DNA of 64,000 bases from positions 310,001-374,000 of the forward strand of contig CANNBP010000004.1 of the NCBI GenBank assembly GCA_947502885.1. Reading direction: 5' to 3'. The DNA comes from an uncultured Aquimarina sp. (GTDB taxonomy: Bacteria; Bacteroidota; Bacteroidia; Flavobacteriales; Flavobacteriaceae). A model generated the notes under the pieces. That model searched no databases. It saw nothing but the letters and a program-made list of their open reading frames with translations, and was not told the DNA's origin. Shown here piece by piece: positions 1 to 10,069 of this stretch. Within the stretch, counting starts at the first letter, position 1, and every line of letters begins with the position of its first letter. Position numbers and translations under genes: made by a program.

Positions 1-149
1 AAAACTAGAACCTCTTTTAATCCCTCACCAATTTGGCATAAATCAAAGTTGTTAATAAAACCACTAATGGTTATATCATAGTATGCATTCTGTGCATATT
101 GCAACTGGCTCATCAAAACAATACATAAAAATACGATATTCTTCTTCAT
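1..149 (-). CDS. Secreted protein, 5' end only (cut by window edge)
   Basis: An ATG at 149-147 on the minus strand opens a frame that stays open to base 1. It begins with a typical signal peptide (MKKNIVFLCIVLMSQLQYAQ), with a predicted cut after the AQ motif common in Bacteroidota. Only about 49 residues are visible and no domain can be named. The start lies 2 nt after the stop codon of the upstream fibronectin-type-III gene, so it is almost certainly the third gene of the same operon and probably also cell-surface or exported. Confidence 0.75.
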   Translation of the reverse strand, partial: MKKNIVFLCIVLMSQLQYAQNAYYDITISGFINNFDLCQIGEGLKEVLV

Positions 150-151
150 CT

Positions 152-2242
152 TTAATAGTTTACATCAATGGTTAAAAATTTCGAAAAGCTTCCATTTTCC
201 ATAATCGGTTTTAGATAATAGGTATAGGTGGTACTAGGGTGTACCTGATTGTCTTCTAGATTACTTATGGTTGCCAAAACTTGTCGTAATAATTTTGGTT
301 TTCCATCTTTTTTAGATTTATAGATGGCTATTTCTTGTACTTTGTCGTTGGCAACCTTCCAAGATAGGGTAATACTCTTATCTTCTGTATTGGCAATCGC
401 TTGTAACCCTTTGATACTTTCTACAGGAGTCATATTCACTACTGTTAGGCTAATCGGGCTAGAAGGTGCTGACACTAAACCTGTATGATCTTCTGCAAAG
501 ATAGCATAGCGATATTTAGTTGCTGTTTTGGCTTTGGCATCTATATATGAAGTAAGAGTATCGGTTTCAAATAACATTTCCCATTCTTCTTGGGCGGTTA
601 CATTTTGACGGTATAAGATATGTTTTATGACATCGGTACTACTACTGTTCACCCAAGAAAGGAATACTCCTTTGGGTTCTACTTTGTACTGCGCAAATAC
701 AGGGCTTGCAGGAGGAATCTTATCCGGTTTTTGTAGTTCTAACACTTCTGAGTACGCTGACATATTAAATCGTTTGTCTACGGCTACCACACTATAAAAC
801 ACTTTGGTATTTAGCGATATGATGTTAACCGTATCGGTAAAGCTATTTTTTTGAACCGGATCAATAGTTAACTGCGTTAGTTCCTCACCTTTTTTATTTC
901 CACGAAATACGCGATATCCTAGTAAATCATTTTCAAGATTAGCCTGCCATGAGATTTGTACCACTCCTGTGGTATCTAAGATTCCTTGCAATGCTATGGG
1001 AGCTTTTGGGGGCATGGTATCTATCGTTTGTATAAAAATAGGTAACGAAGTACGTTTGTCATTATTTTTTCCTTGTGCTGTAATCGTAAAATAATTCGAC
1101 GGTTCTTCTAAGGGATATAAAAGTTCTCGTTGTTGAACCTCTATATTTTCTTTTATTGTTTTGTAGGGGCCTTTTGCTTCGGCAGCCCATTGTAATTGAA
1201 AAGAAGAAAGTTGTGATTCTGCTTCTTTTGGAAATTCCCATTGCAGTACCACCTTATTATTGGCATTGATTCCTGTATGCTTTAGATGTGGGGTGATTTC
1301 TAATTTTTTAATACCCTGTGCTTCTATAATATCTGAAGGTGGGCTTGTTTTTCCAAACGGTGATATCCCTTTGACCCGATAATAATAGGAAACCCCGTTT
1401 TTAGGAATGGTATCGATATAGGTCATATTTCTAGCAGGCTTCTCTGGTTTGTCATTTAGGTTAACTAGTGGCGTATCTCCCAATCTCGAAAAAGAAGTGC
1501 CATCGGAAGAACGCTCCAGATAATACGAAGTAAAAATACTTTTATAGGTTTGATATTCCCATGTAAGGATAATGCTTTTATCTCCAGAAACCGCAGTGAG
1601 TTCTATCGGTTTAGGTAATGTTTGTGGATGCATAGCATCCACCACAACAGATCCTTGTTTTATGATTGTAGAAGCTTCCTTGGGAATAGCAACTTTAATA
1701 CGATATAAGTACTTTTCATTGGTCGAAATTTGAGTATCGATATATCCTAATCCGGCGAGTTGTGCTGCTTTAAAATTCATATCGGCAGCAATCAGCGCAA
1801 AAGAAAAGCGTTGTTCTAGTTCTTTGGCTTTATTCACAATTTGCAGTAAACTACCGGGCTCTGACCCCTCTATTTCAAAAGTTTCTCCATAAAGAGCTTG
1901 TGCTAGTATTGCTGCATAATCATTAGTATGTACTGCTTTCTCCCATGCTGCTATGGGAGCAGGGAGTATAGGGGTTTTGGTCAACACTTTTTTCTCTGGT
2001 GTCTCTAAAGGGTTTCCATCTCTAGAAACGGTAAAGCGCTCTATCGTATACCCGTAATCATTCGCTCTTTTCCATGCAACAGGTTGATCTACCGCCCATC
2101 GGATATAAGTGGTATCATTACTAACTAATGCCAAAGCACGAACCGATGGAAGCATTGGAACTTCTTCTTTCTTTTCCTGAGCCATACTACTTTTAGAAAA
2201 GAAACTTATAAGTATGGTGATAAATACAATTCTTATGTTCAT
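152..2242 (-). CDS. Secreted fibronectin type III domain protein
   Basis: A 696-aa protein with an N-terminal signal peptide of about 21 residues ending at SMAQ. From about residue 205 on there are roughly five fibronectin-type-III-like units. Each has the pattern LTAVSGDKSIILTWE, a YYLERS-like strand and a TYYYRV-like end, separated by proline-rich joints such as DTMPPKAP and DKIPPASP. No catalytic motif is visible. The start codon overlaps the stop of the preceding gene (TAATG), so translation is probably coupled. Inferred role: an exported or surface protein working with the 1607-aa product. No T9SS C-terminal sorting tail is evident. Cargo and function are unknown. Confidence 0.85.
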   Translation of the reverse strand: MNIRIVFITILISFFSKSSMAQEKKEEVPMLPSVRALALVSNDTTYIRWAVDQPVAWKRANDYGYTIERFTVSRDGNPLETPEKKVLTKTPILPAPIAAWEKAVHTNDYAAILAQALYGETFEIEGSEPGSLLQIVNKAKELEQRFSFALIAADMNFKAAQLAGLGYIDTQISTNEKYLYRIKVAIPKEASTIIKQGSVVVDAMHPQTLPKPIELTAVSGDKSIILTWEYQTYKSIFTSYYLERSSDGTSFSRLGDTPLVNLNDKPEKPARNMTYIDTIPKNGVSYYYRVKGISPFGKTSPPSDIIEAQGIKKLEITPHLKHTGINANNKVVLQWEFPKEAESQLSSFQLQWAAEAKGPYKTIKENIEVQQRELLYPLEEPSNYFTITAQGKNNDKRTSLPIFIQTIDTMPPKAPIALQGILDTTGVVQISWQANLENDLLGYRVFRGNKKGEELTQLTIDPVQKNSFTDTVNIISLNTKVFYSVVAVDKRFNMSAYSEVLELQKPDKIPPASPVFAQYKVEPKGVFLSWVNSSSTDVIKHILYRQNVTAQEEWEMLFETDTLTSYIDAKAKTATKYRYAIFAEDHTGLVSAPSSPISLTVVNMTPVESIKGLQAIANTEDKSITLSWKVANDKVQEIAIYKSKKDGKPKLLRQVLATISNLEDNQVHPSTTYTYYLKPIMENGSFSKFLTIDVNY

Positions 2243-5200
2243 TATCTAAAATTATTAGTATGTTTAAAGGTATAGCTCACTTTTGATATTTTTTTTCCTC
2301 CCGGTAATCGGTATGAGAGTGTACTTCTATAATTTCCTTTTCGCATATATAGATAGCGTGCTTTTAGAATTGAACCCGTAGCACTATGCAATGATACTTT
2401 ACCATCGACAACATCGTTTAATACCTGTTTTTCGATTGCTCTAAAATCTAAATAGTAGTATAATGGCAAATTGTACAAATACGGAAAAGTCGTTTCTCGT
2501 AGTTGTTTGTTTTTTTGATAGTGCACTCCCACATCATAAAAATTACGTACATGCAAGGCTTTTTTTGGTCTGAACCCATAAACAGATACATCACGATCTA
2601 CCTTGTATTTTCCACCTTGTGGATATTGCTTATAAATAGTTGGATCAATATCTGCAGTAAAATAGGTGTCTGCTAAATCCGCTTCGATACTTACCAGTGG
2701 GATTTCTTCGGTATAGGTATTTCCAAACAATTCTATCAAGTCAAAACCATCATATTGTTTTAGGTTTGAAGCTAAAAATACAATCTCTGAAGATAAGGTT
2801 GTATTCCAGGTATGATTGGTTACTCTAAGTGCTTTTATCTTATCTGTAAAAGTATTGTGCTTACTGGTCGTATACTCATAACTCAATCGATCTATAGATC
2901 CATCTTGAGAGATATTGTTTGCAGCAGTCGTTGTAATTTCAACCGTATTATCAGCATTGATTTGATCGGTTTTGGTAATGGTATTATTTTGGTTACTTCC
3001 TCCACCGTTTTTAGGAGAACTTATAATGGAATACAAATACTTCGTACTTTTTTCTAATTTAGGTAAGGTATACTGCACTTCATTTGTTGCATTATTATAA
3101 TTAAACTTAGACATCATTGATGCTCCCGATTCATCACTGGTCAATATCTCTGTTTTCCAGTTGGTATCATCGAATAAATAATCTTGCCCTCGTTTTAACT
3201 GTACATATCCCTTTGGGTATTCTTTACGATACACTTGTTGTTGTTCAACAATCGGATATCCATATTCTATATTATGTAATGGAATATGATTAGGAGCTGT
3301 ACCCGTAGTAAAGTTTCTAACCTCGGTTTCTACTGCTTTTTTACCATCTACCATAATGGTTTTAAATATCCCGTTTATTTTTTCCTGAAAGCTGACTTCT
3401 ATTTCGGCTTTTAGTTTGGTGGTTGGGGGTAAAATATCATCAGAGAAAAAAGTAACCCGGTCTTTGTAATCTCCCCATTCCATTGAACCTACAATTTCTT
3501 TTCCCTGCATATCAACAATCCTAAATTTTTCTAAGATTACTTTATAGGTTTTATCGCCATCATCTTCTGGAATCACCAAAGGTTCACCTACTCTCATACT
3601 AAAGGTCGCTTGTGGGGCTGCAAATACATCTACATCATTTGCTCCATCGGTTGGGGTAAGATCGGTAATCATTTTAACTCCATTGATCGGGGATGCATTG
3701 GTAAATTCACACTCTTCTCCCAAGGTTAGTTTAAAACGAAAACGCCCTTTGACCAATCCTCCTAGCAAATCATAATATCCACCGACATATCCACGCATCC
3801 AAATAGGGTTAGGAGCTTTGGCTTGTAACAGTACCGCAGCACCTCCTTTGATAATCGGGATTTTCTTTTTCACGAAAAAGAGTTTGATACGGATACCTAA
3901 CTCTCCTTGAAGATAAGCATAGGCTTGTCCATTGGCATACCAACCGTCTATTCCTACCTGATCTCCGGTATTGGCACATTGGGCTTCTCCATAATCACGT
4001 AGCATAATATCATAACCTGCTCCTGCCATAAAACGTGCATAGAGCATTAAAAAGTGAATATCTCCAGTATCTACTTTAAAATCTTGCCCAAAAGCAAAAC
4101 CCTTACCAGAACTCAGTGCATTTTCATCCCTCATATAGTTGAGGGTTTCTGCTTCAACGCCTAAAATATCAGCTACTTCTGGCGGTGGTGGCGGGCTTGG
4201 TAATATGTAGTTTCCTACCATAAAATACCCTCCTGATTCCTGACGATAGGGACCTACGGAAAATGCCAAACCTTGTCGTTGCTCTGGAGTTCCTAAATGC
4301 AAATACCATTCGTCTGAAGAAAGATGAATCACAGCTTTGCCAGATAACCCTCCGGCAGATCTTCCTTGAATCATCCCTCCAGCAACGTTTACATAGGTTT
4401 CAAACTCACCATGTAGTGCCGAATTTTGAAAATCAAATTCAATCCCTACATACGAACTAATTCCTGCTTGTCCGGGAATGGTTGCTTTATAATCATCCTT
4501 GGCTTTATCGATAAATGGTTTTAATACTTTTTTATCTGCCACACTGCTTAAAGCATCACCCACACCTGTATGATCCGCAATGTCTTTAAGTTTATCTGTA
4601 ATGGCTGCTGCCGGATTAGGAATATCCATCATTTTCATGATATAGGCTTCCCCATAAATTCCCATTTTGTTAACCCCTCCGTTTCGATTAAAGAGGATTT
4701 CAAAACCTGCACCACCATTTACGACTCGTTGATTAAAAACGCTAAATAAGATCATTGCCTTTAGCCCTAAACGACTATTGGCATCAGGAATGTAACCAAG
4801 TCCTGACGGAGAAAAAGCAGAACCAAAACTTCTACGTTTCATTTTGTAAAAAGCTCCCCCACCGAAGCCCTTAACCCCAATTAAAGGGGATTCTCCTGTT
4901 GGTAAATTGTCAACCATTGCATCTACATACCAATACCTAAAATCTTTTTTTCCAAACATGGCTTTTGCAGAAATTTGTAATCCATCTTTAAAAATGTTTT
5001 TAAATTGTAAGCTTAGGTCTGCGGCAAAACCATCTCCATATTCAGGGTCATTTTCCATAAGGTGTAGCTCACCTTCCATCGAGAACACTCCTAATGATGC
5101 ATTGAGATAAATTCTACGTAACGCTACTTTATCAAATTTCCATCGCTGTTTGTAGTTTTCTTCTTTAATTTTTCCGAAAAGCTCTAATCGGGTTTCCGCA

Positions 5201-7065
5201 GCAAATCCTTTGTCTTTTTTACCCATTAGGTTTAACCTTAGATCAAAGCCTAAAGCCGTATGGGTATCGGTTGCAGTAAGGGCAATATCAGCAATAGATA
5301 CCGGGAAATTCATCAGTTTCACTTCTCCACGATATCCAAAATACCCTACCTGAAAAATGGGGGATTCGGTTTGTAAAACTAGATCCTGAAATTCGATTCC
5401 TTTAAATGAAACCCCTTTGGTATCATCCTTAACTTCCTTATCTGTGGTATTTGTTTTCTCTCCTATTCCGGTAGAGATCGTCATATCCCCATGTAAAATA
5501 GCTTTGGGACGAAATGAACCTTCTCGTACTGCTAGTTCTACTGCCGAATTAGCTGCTAAACGTGCTTGTGCTTTCCAGATATTAAATTTGATTTCGTTTA
5601 AGGTAGATAATCGTAAAGAGAATTCATCTTCTGAAATCAATCCTGAGTAGGCTAACCCTCTACTATCTATTTGGGTACTATCATTTTTCGTGGTGTTTTG
5701 TGTCTGTACTTTCTCTTGTAACTTATCTGAAATTGGTAATAGAATACGTCCATCAAAAGTAGCACCTATAAATCTATTTGCTGCCAGTTCAATCCCCAAC
5801 TGATCCACCGACATTGCCCATGCATTACTTTTATTGGTTCTTCCTTCGCTTAAGGGGATAACATTACTCACGGTAAAATAACCAGATAATCCGTAATCAT
5901 CGATAATCATGTGATAGGCATCAAAAAAAACACGCTGTTTTTTAGAAATACTTTCTTTGGTTTGAAAAGGTTCAGGCATTCCGATACTCAAGGATTCTAC
6001 ATAAAATCCGCGCCAACTCTCTACACTAGGAAATAACAATCCATTATCGTGATAAAATTGCGGGAAATTATTATGTAAGGTGCGTTCATCACTAAAGTCA
6101 AAAATTGCCCTGTTGGAAGAGAACATAAAGCCTTGAGGCATACTGGCTAATACGAAAGGAGGAAGGTTCACTTCTGCAATAATATCATTCCACCCTGAAA
6201 CCACCATCCCAAAGCTTCCGGTAACCCGATTGGGAACGGTTCTGTTTTTTCCATCTGCTCCTTTATAAGTTCGAGTTTCAGGTAATGTCTCACCGTTATA
6301 CCCCACAGGTAAGATCATATCTCTTGAGAATTGTATGTCGGCTTGAATTCCTAATTCTTTCAAACCATCACAATCCATATTAAAATAGGTCAAGTTTTGA
6401 ATATTCCCGGTATTTTTGTTCATTCCCCCTTTAAGAGTCAATAACCATTTACCTCCATTCCAAGGGATATGCACATCACCTAACAGCACTAAATTGGCGT
6501 CTCCAATAATTCCTCCATTATGAGACATTTTAAGGTTGTTCGCAGCAAAAAAGAGCTCAATTTGTTTTCCATCTTTATCGGTTTGTGGAATCACAATACG
6601 CGCACAAGCTGCAAATTCTATATATTCGGTATTTACTGTTGCACTTACGAGTCCTAGTTGTACGGTTACTCCATCATCGGTATTACCTTGTGCATCCTTT
6701 GGGGTATAGGTAATCCCAATAGGTAAGGTTTGTATATCCTCATTTCTAAACGTATCAACCCATCTACTTTTGGTTTCGATATCTTGAAAAACCGCAGCTA
6801 CTTCTTGACGACTTGGTAAGATTTTATTATCGTTTGGGTATTCAGATGCTAGTAGTTCATGAGTGAACTCAGGAGTGGTTATTCTACTTTTTTGAGGAGT
6901 CAATAAAGGGAACTCTTTTTCAAGTTCTTCTAATAGTACCTGTTTAGCCGTTACTAGTTTAGAAGAGTGATCACTTATTGTATCAGTTTCGATACCAGAA
7001 AATGCATATAATGATGTAGTTAACAACCATATCAATACTAGGCAAGGATACATTTTGACGTTCAT
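2242..7065 (-). CDS. Very large exported protein of unknown function (1607 aa)
   Basis: The start is placed at the ATG at 7065, which is followed by a good signal peptide (MNVKMYPCLVLIWLLTTSLYAFS). The frame is open back to 7218, but a Bacteroidota-type promoter at 7137-7167 lies inside that extension, so the longer form is rejected. The protein is rich in alternating hydrophobic/glycine strands (for example around residues 700-1150), which suggests extended beta structure, possibly outer-membrane associated. From about residue 1165 an Ig-like stretch begins with DLTPTDGANDVDVFAAPQ. No named family is recognised. It is first in the operon and overlaps the fibronectin gene by one base. Inferred role: a large surface or envelope component. 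Confidence 0.8.
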   Translation of the reverse strand: MNVKMYPCLVLIWLLTTSLYAFSGIETDTISDHSSKLVTAKQVLLEELEKEFPLLTPQKSRITTPEFTHELLASEYPNDNKILPSRQEVAAVFQDIETKSRWVDTFRNEDIQTLPIGITYTPKDAQGNTDDGVTVQLGLVSATVNTEYIEFAACARIVIPQTDKDGKQIELFFAANNLKMSHNGGIIGDANLVLLGDVHIPWNGGKWLLTLKGGMNKNTGNIQNLTYFNMDCDGLKELGIQADIQFSRDMILPVGYNGETLPETRTYKGADGKNRTVPNRVTGSFGMVVSGWNDIIAEVNLPPFVLASMPQGFMFSSNRAIFDFSDERTLHNNFPQFYHDNGLLFPSVESWRGFYVESLSIGMPEPFQTKESISKKQRVFFDAYHMIIDDYGLSGYFTVSNVIPLSEGRTNKSNAWAMSVDQLGIELAANRFIGATFDGRILLPISDKLQEKVQTQNTTKNDSTQIDSRGLAYSGLISEDEFSLRLSTLNEIKFNIWKAQARLAANSAVELAVREGSFRPKAILHGDMTISTGIGEKTNTTDKEVKDDTKGVSFKGIEFQDLVLQTESPIFQVGYFGYRGEVKLMNFPVSIADIALTATDTHTALGFDLRLNLMGKKDKGFAAETRLELFGKIKEENYKQRWKFDKVALRRIYLNASLGVFSMEGELHLMENDPEYGDGFAADLSLQFKNIFKDGLQISAKAMFGKKDFRYWYVDAMVDNLPTGESPLIGVKGFGGGAFYKMKRRSFGSAFSPSGLGYIPDANSRLGLKAMILFSVFNQRVVNGGAGFEILFNRNGGVNKMGIYGEAYIMKMMDIPNPAAAITDKLKDIADHTGVGDALSSVADKKVLKPFIDKAKDDYKATIPGQAGISSYVGIEFDFQNSALHGEFETYVNVAGGMIQGRSAGGLSGKAVIHLSSDEWYLHLGTPEQRQGLAFSVGPYRQESGGYFMVGNYILPSPPPPPEVADILGVEAETLNYMRDENALSSGKGFAFGQDFKVDTGDIHFLMLYARFMAGAGYDIMLRDYGEAQCANTGDQVGIDGWYANGQAYAYLQGELGIRIKLFFVKKKIPIIKGGAAVLLQAKAPNPIWMRGYVGGYYDLLGGLVKGRFRFKLTLGEECEFTNASPINGVKMITDLTPTDGANDVDVFAAPQATFSMRVGEPLVIPEDDGDKTYKVILEKFRIVDMQGKEIVGSMEWGDYKDRVTFFSDDILPPTTKLKAEIEVSFQEKINGIFKTIMVDGKKAVETEVRNFTTGTAPNHIPLHNIEYGYPIVEQQQVYRKEYPKGYVQLKRGQDYLFDDTNWKTEILTSDESGASMMSKFNYNNATNEVQYTLPKLEKSTKYLYSIISSPKNGGGSNQNNTITKTDQINADNTVEITTTAANNISQDGSIDRLSYEYTTSKHNTFTDKIKALRVTNHTWNTTLSSEIVFLASNLKQYDGFDLIELFGNTYTEEIPLVSIEADLADTYFTADIDPTIYKQYPQGGKYKVDRDVSVYGFRPKKALHVRNFYDVGVHYQKNKQLRETTFPYLYNLPLYYYLDFRAIEKQVLNDVVDGKVSLHSATGSILKARYLYMRKGNYRSTLSYRLPGGKKISKVSYTFKHTNNFR

Positions 7066-7136
7066 TCGATTTTTATTTGGGGAAATACAAGATACAAAAT
7101 ACGTTAACAAATTGTTAATACAATTAAACAAAGGAG

Positions 7137-7167
7137 CAAATATACGACCTACTTGTTTACAAATCAA
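7137..7167 (-). promoter_or_regulatory. Bacteroidota-type promoter of the large exported-protein operon
   Basis: On the minus strand a TTG (-33 type) at 7167-7165 is followed by exactly 20 nt and then TATATTTG (-7, consensus TAnnTTTG) at 7144-7137. Transcription would start near 7130 and give a leader of about 65 nt before the ATG at 7065. The match to the known Bacteroidota sigma-A consensus is seen directly. Its use is inferred. Confidence 0.6.
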
Positions 7168-7503
7168 TATGTTGGATAGGGGGAAACACCCCTTTTGCTG
7201 CTCTTTTTTTTCGTACATTTTAACGGTCTAATTTCTGATTCAAGTACTATAGTTTATTGTAATACACTGTATTTTAAGTGTTTAGTTTGCTATTGGAGTG
7301 ATTTAAAATCCTACAAAACAAACAATTGAAATAAAAAAACTTTTTTTCTACTTTTTTGAAAATCATAATTTTAAGGGTTCATTTGGCAATAATACAGTAT
7401 CATAGTTTCATTTTTCGACATTGGTGTTTTTTTTCTAAAAAAAGCATAAGTAGGAGTTCTTTTTGGGGTACATAGATTTAGGGAAACAAAGGAACATAAG
7501 TAT
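7168..7503. other. AT-rich intergenic region
   Basis: About 335 bp between the promoter of the large operon and the end of the 158-aa gene. It holds homopolymeric A/T runs around 7325-7450. No coding frame, strong hairpin or repeat is convincing. Confidence 0.5.
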
Positions 7504-7980
7504 TTAATATGGATCAATTTGGTCAAATAGTTCTAATAACAACAAACGTTTGGTTTTTGGGTTTTTCTTTTTTGCAGCATTGTTTTTTAAAAAATGATCA
7601 ACAATAACTTGAAGAGGGGAATCTTGAAAGGCTAAGCGTATATTTTTATTGGTATAAGGGGTCAATTTGTCTTGCTCCTGAGTCGTAAAACACAAATCAT
7701 GACCTATTAAAAATGTGGGAAAAACAGATGTGACCCGATATACCTTCATAAAATGACAATGGTCTTCCAAATAACAATACCCATTTTTGTCGATAGCGGT
7801 TACGTTCTGTTTAGGATAAGAGTAGGGTAACTCCTTTTTAATTTTAGCATAGTCTAGAGGTGTACTTAATCCTGACAACAAGACCTCAATTTTATGTAAA
7901 ACATCACAGATATCAATTTTATGCATCCCATCGAACCGTTTAAGGACATCATAGATTATTTTATCTTCATGGCTGATCAT
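7504..7980 (-). CDS. Conserved-looking hypothetical protein (158 aa)
   Basis: Cytosolic, 158 aa, starting with MISHEDKIIYDVLKRFDG. No signal peptide or membrane segment. The C-terminus is lysine-rich (KKKNPKTKRLLLLELFDQ). The first third (DVLKRFDGMHKIDICDVLHK) looks helical and could be a small helical or winged-helix-like module, but no family is recognised. It lies 33 nt downstream of the secreted 167-aa gene on the same strand, so the two are probably co-transcribed. Function unknown. Confidence 0.6.
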   Translation of the reverse strand: MISHEDKIIYDVLKRFDGMHKIDICDVLHKIEVLLSGLSTPLDYAKIKKELPYSYPKQNVTAIDKNGYCYLEDHCHFMKVYRVTSVFPTFLIGHDLCFTTQEQDKLTPYTNKNIRLAFQDSPLQVIVDHFLKNNAAKKKNPKTKRLLLLELFDQIDPY

Positions 7981-8013
7981 TCTATTGATTGATTAGTTGC
8001 TACCTAGTTACTT

Positions 8014-8517
8014 TTAGTCTTTTAAATATTTTCGATAGTTGGTTACTAATTGATTTACATGAGCTTCTGCTTCTTTTGGCTTTAGTTTTTTACTTTTCAT
8101 ATAATACCATGCTGCTGCACTTAATTCATCGGTATCCATAATTAGCATGGCATTGTATTCTTCTTTAGAAATCACTTTATAACCTTTTGGACATAATTCA
8201 GCAAAACGTTTGAAAACTTGTTCTCCAGGACTTACTTCTAAACTCCCGGAAAAGATCGTTTTATAGGTAAGTTGATATTTATTGTTAGCATTTCGGGTCA
8301 TATAGTCTTTAATAACTTTCATGGCTTTTTCTCTGGAGGGATAGATCCCAAAAATGCGATCTCCACCAAGGGTAATTCCTTCAAAACGGATGACCTCTTT
8401 TAAACTGATTGCTTTTAATTCTTTTTTTGTTTTTGCCTGCCCTACAGTATATAATGATAGTAGTAATAGAAGGCATAAGGGTATTTTTTTTGATGGCGTG
8501 AGTGTTCGGTTTTTCAT
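8014..8517 (-). CDS. Small secreted protein of unknown function
   Basis: A 167-aa protein with a clear Sec signal peptide (hydrophobic IPLCLLLLLSLYTVGQA, cut near residue 28). The mature part is basic and mostly helical towards the end (SKKLKPKEAEAHVNQLVTNY). No lipobox, catalytic motif or known domain is visible. It is followed 33 nt later by the 158-aa gene. Inferred to be periplasmic or secreted. Function unknown. Confidence 0.6.
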   Translation of the reverse strand: MKNRTLTPSKKIPLCLLLLLSLYTVGQAKTKKELKAISLKEVIRFEGITLGGDRIFGIYPSREKAMKVIKDYMTRNANNKYQLTYKTIFSGSLEVSPGEQVFKRFAELCPKGYKVISKEEYNAMLIMDTDELSAAAWYYMKSKKLKPKEAEAHVNQLVTNYRKYLKD

Positions 8518-8554
8518 CTGAGTAATTTTAATATTTTAAAGGCACTGAATAAGT

Positions 8555-8642
8555 TAAGATATTCGGGTACGTCGGTCAGTATGGGAAATAAAGCACTTGA
8601 TCATAATACTTTTATAATTGACTTCATACCCGGAATATCTTA
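8555..8642. repeat. Long-range inverted repeat between small genes
   Basis: The left arm at 8555-8571 (TAAGATATTCGGGTACG) pairs with the right arm at 8625-8642 (CATACCCGGAATATCTTA), with one bulge and about 53 nt between the arms. It lies between the 167-aa secreted gene and the first of the three paralogous genes. A similar but unrelated-sequence inverted repeat lies upstream of the next paralogue. It could be a transcriptional attenuator, a processed RNA structure or a scar of a small mobile repeat. Confidence 0.45.
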
Positions 8643-8657
8643 GGTAATCACACAAAC

Positions 8658-9203
8658 TCAACTTAAAAAATTATTCTTGTTCTGGTTTACTATTGCTACT
8701 GATGTTTTTGGCTTACTTTTTAGTGTAACAAGTAAAGTGTTCCCTTTGATCATAATGTTATTGATCTTTTCGATTTCAGATAAAGGGTGATTGCTATGTT
8801 GAACTTGTTTTACAATGTCAATGGCATTCTCCATTTGCATGAGCTGTATGATTCTTTCTTGTACAATAAATTGATTAAGAGGTCGTAATTGGCGGTATTT
8901 GAGGTTAGACTCTAACCGATGAATCAAAATTTTTTGTAAACTATCAGTTGGTGATGACAGAATAAAAGCTATAGGATCTTTTCTGGTTAAAAAGTATCTC
9001 CTAGTCTCATAAATGATTTCTACAGCTTGTTCTTTAGTTTTCCCTTTTCTGTATAGTTGTAATATCCATTCGTGTAATTGTCTTTCGTAGTTTCCTTCTG
9101 GTCTTAATATAGATTTAATAAAATCACTAATCTCTATATGTAATGAAGTTAAAATAGAAGATACATAATCATTTCGTTGTGTGGCAAGTTTTAATTCTCC
9201 CAT
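8658..9203 (-). CDS. Tandem paralogue 1 of an unknown small-protein family
   Basis: A 181-aa soluble protein. It shares an ordered set of motifs with the next gene upstream: YVSSILTSLHIEI near the N-terminus, then LHEWILQLYRKGKTKEQAVEIIYETR, then PTDSLQKILIHRLESNLKYR, then VQERIIQLMQMEN, then EIEKINNIMIKGNTLL. The pattern is all-helical with a short beta end. No catalytic residues or known family are apparent. It is one of three adjacent copies on the same strand. Amplification is inferred to be local duplication. Function unknown. Confidence 0.65.
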   Translation of the reverse strand: MGELKLATQRNDYVSSILTSLHIEISDFIKSILRPEGNYERQLHEWILQLYRKGKTKEQAVEIIYETRRYFLTRKDPIAFILSSPTDSLQKILIHRLESNLKYRQLRPLNQFIVQERIIQLMQMENAIDIVKQVQHSNHPLSEIEKINNIMIKGNTLLVTLKSKPKTSVAIVNQNKNNFLS

Positions 9204-9292
9204 TGTTGGTTATTTTTAGGTTTCTAGCGGTTATTCTTTTTTCTATAAAAACTTTATTCTTGTCTTAACTATGTTATATTTTGAGGTGATGC

Positions 9293-9372
9293 TTTTAAGG
9301 CCCCTAGATGCTTTTCATTAACGGTCGTAACCCAGCTCAATTAATTAATGATACTGCACCTAGGGTCTTAAA
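9293..9372. repeat. Inverted repeat upstream of paralogue 1
   Basis: The left arm at 9293-9311 (TTTTAAGGCCCCTAGATGC) pairs with the right arm at 9356-9372 (GCACCTAGGGTCTTAAA), imperfectly, with about 44 nt between the arms. It sits in the spacer between paralogues 2 and 1 in a locally GC-richer patch. It may form a hairpin in the transcript. Its role is not evident. Confidence 0.4.
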
Positions 9373-9395
9373 GGGGGATCTGCACTTAATCCAAC

Positions 9396-9956
9396 TTAAA
9401 TAGAATCTTCTCTTGAATTCTTGTTGTTTTTATAGTTTTCGACATTCACTTTTCTAATATTTTCTTTAATTCTAACCAAAGTGCCTTTATTCATAATAAT
9501 AGTATTGTTAATTTTTTCTATTTCTAGCATAGGATTCATGCTTTCTAATACCCTTATCACAACCTCTTTTGAATTTTCCATTTTGGTTAAACGTATAATC
9601 TTCTCTTGTACGGTATGTTGATCGTTAAGAGACAATGCTTTGTATTTTGAATTTGATTCTAACATAAAGGTTAATAGGTTTTGCAAGTTATCTGTTGGTT
9701 CTGATGGTGCAGGGGTTATGTATGCTGTTCTTAATAAAAAAAGACCTCTAGCTCTAAAAATGATCTCTAAAGTTTGCTCTAAAGTCTTTCCTTTTTGAAA
9801 AAGCTTTAATACCCATTTGTATATGATACGTTCATAACACCCATGATCTATACTTACAAGTGCTTCCATAAAATTGCCTATTTCCATGTGCAAGGATTCA
9901 ACTATGTATCGTAGATATTCGTTATGATTAACATTTAATTTTTTGGTCATAATCAA
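9396..9956 (-). CDS. Tandem paralogue 2 of an unknown small-protein family
   Basis: A 186-aa soluble protein clearly related to its downstream neighbour. Shared blocks are EYLRYIVESLHMEI, YKWVLKLFQKGKTLEQTLEIIFRAR, EPTDNLQNLLTFMLESNSKYK, VQEKIIRLTKMEN and EIEKINNTIIMNKGTL. No membrane segment or signal peptide. The start at ATG 9956 could alternatively be two residues later (MTKKL). The shared blocks run across almost the whole length, so these are full-length paralogues rather than a shared domain. Function unknown. Confidence 0.65.
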   Translation of the reverse strand: MIMTKKLNVNHNEYLRYIVESLHMEIGNFMEALVSIDHGCYERIIYKWVLKLFQKGKTLEQTLEIIFRARGLFLLRTAYITPAPSEPTDNLQNLLTFMLESNSKYKALSLNDQHTVQEKIIRLTKMENSKEVVIRVLESMNPMLEIEKINNTIIMNKGTLVRIKENIRKVNVENYKNNKNSREDSI

Positions 9957-10069
9957 TATTTGATAGATTTTAACACAAACTCAACTTTATTTATGATGTA
10001 TTATACTCCTGCATTCCATTCAACTCTCTAGCCTTAGACTAGTTGGGGTAATTATGAAGGGGGCGATTT

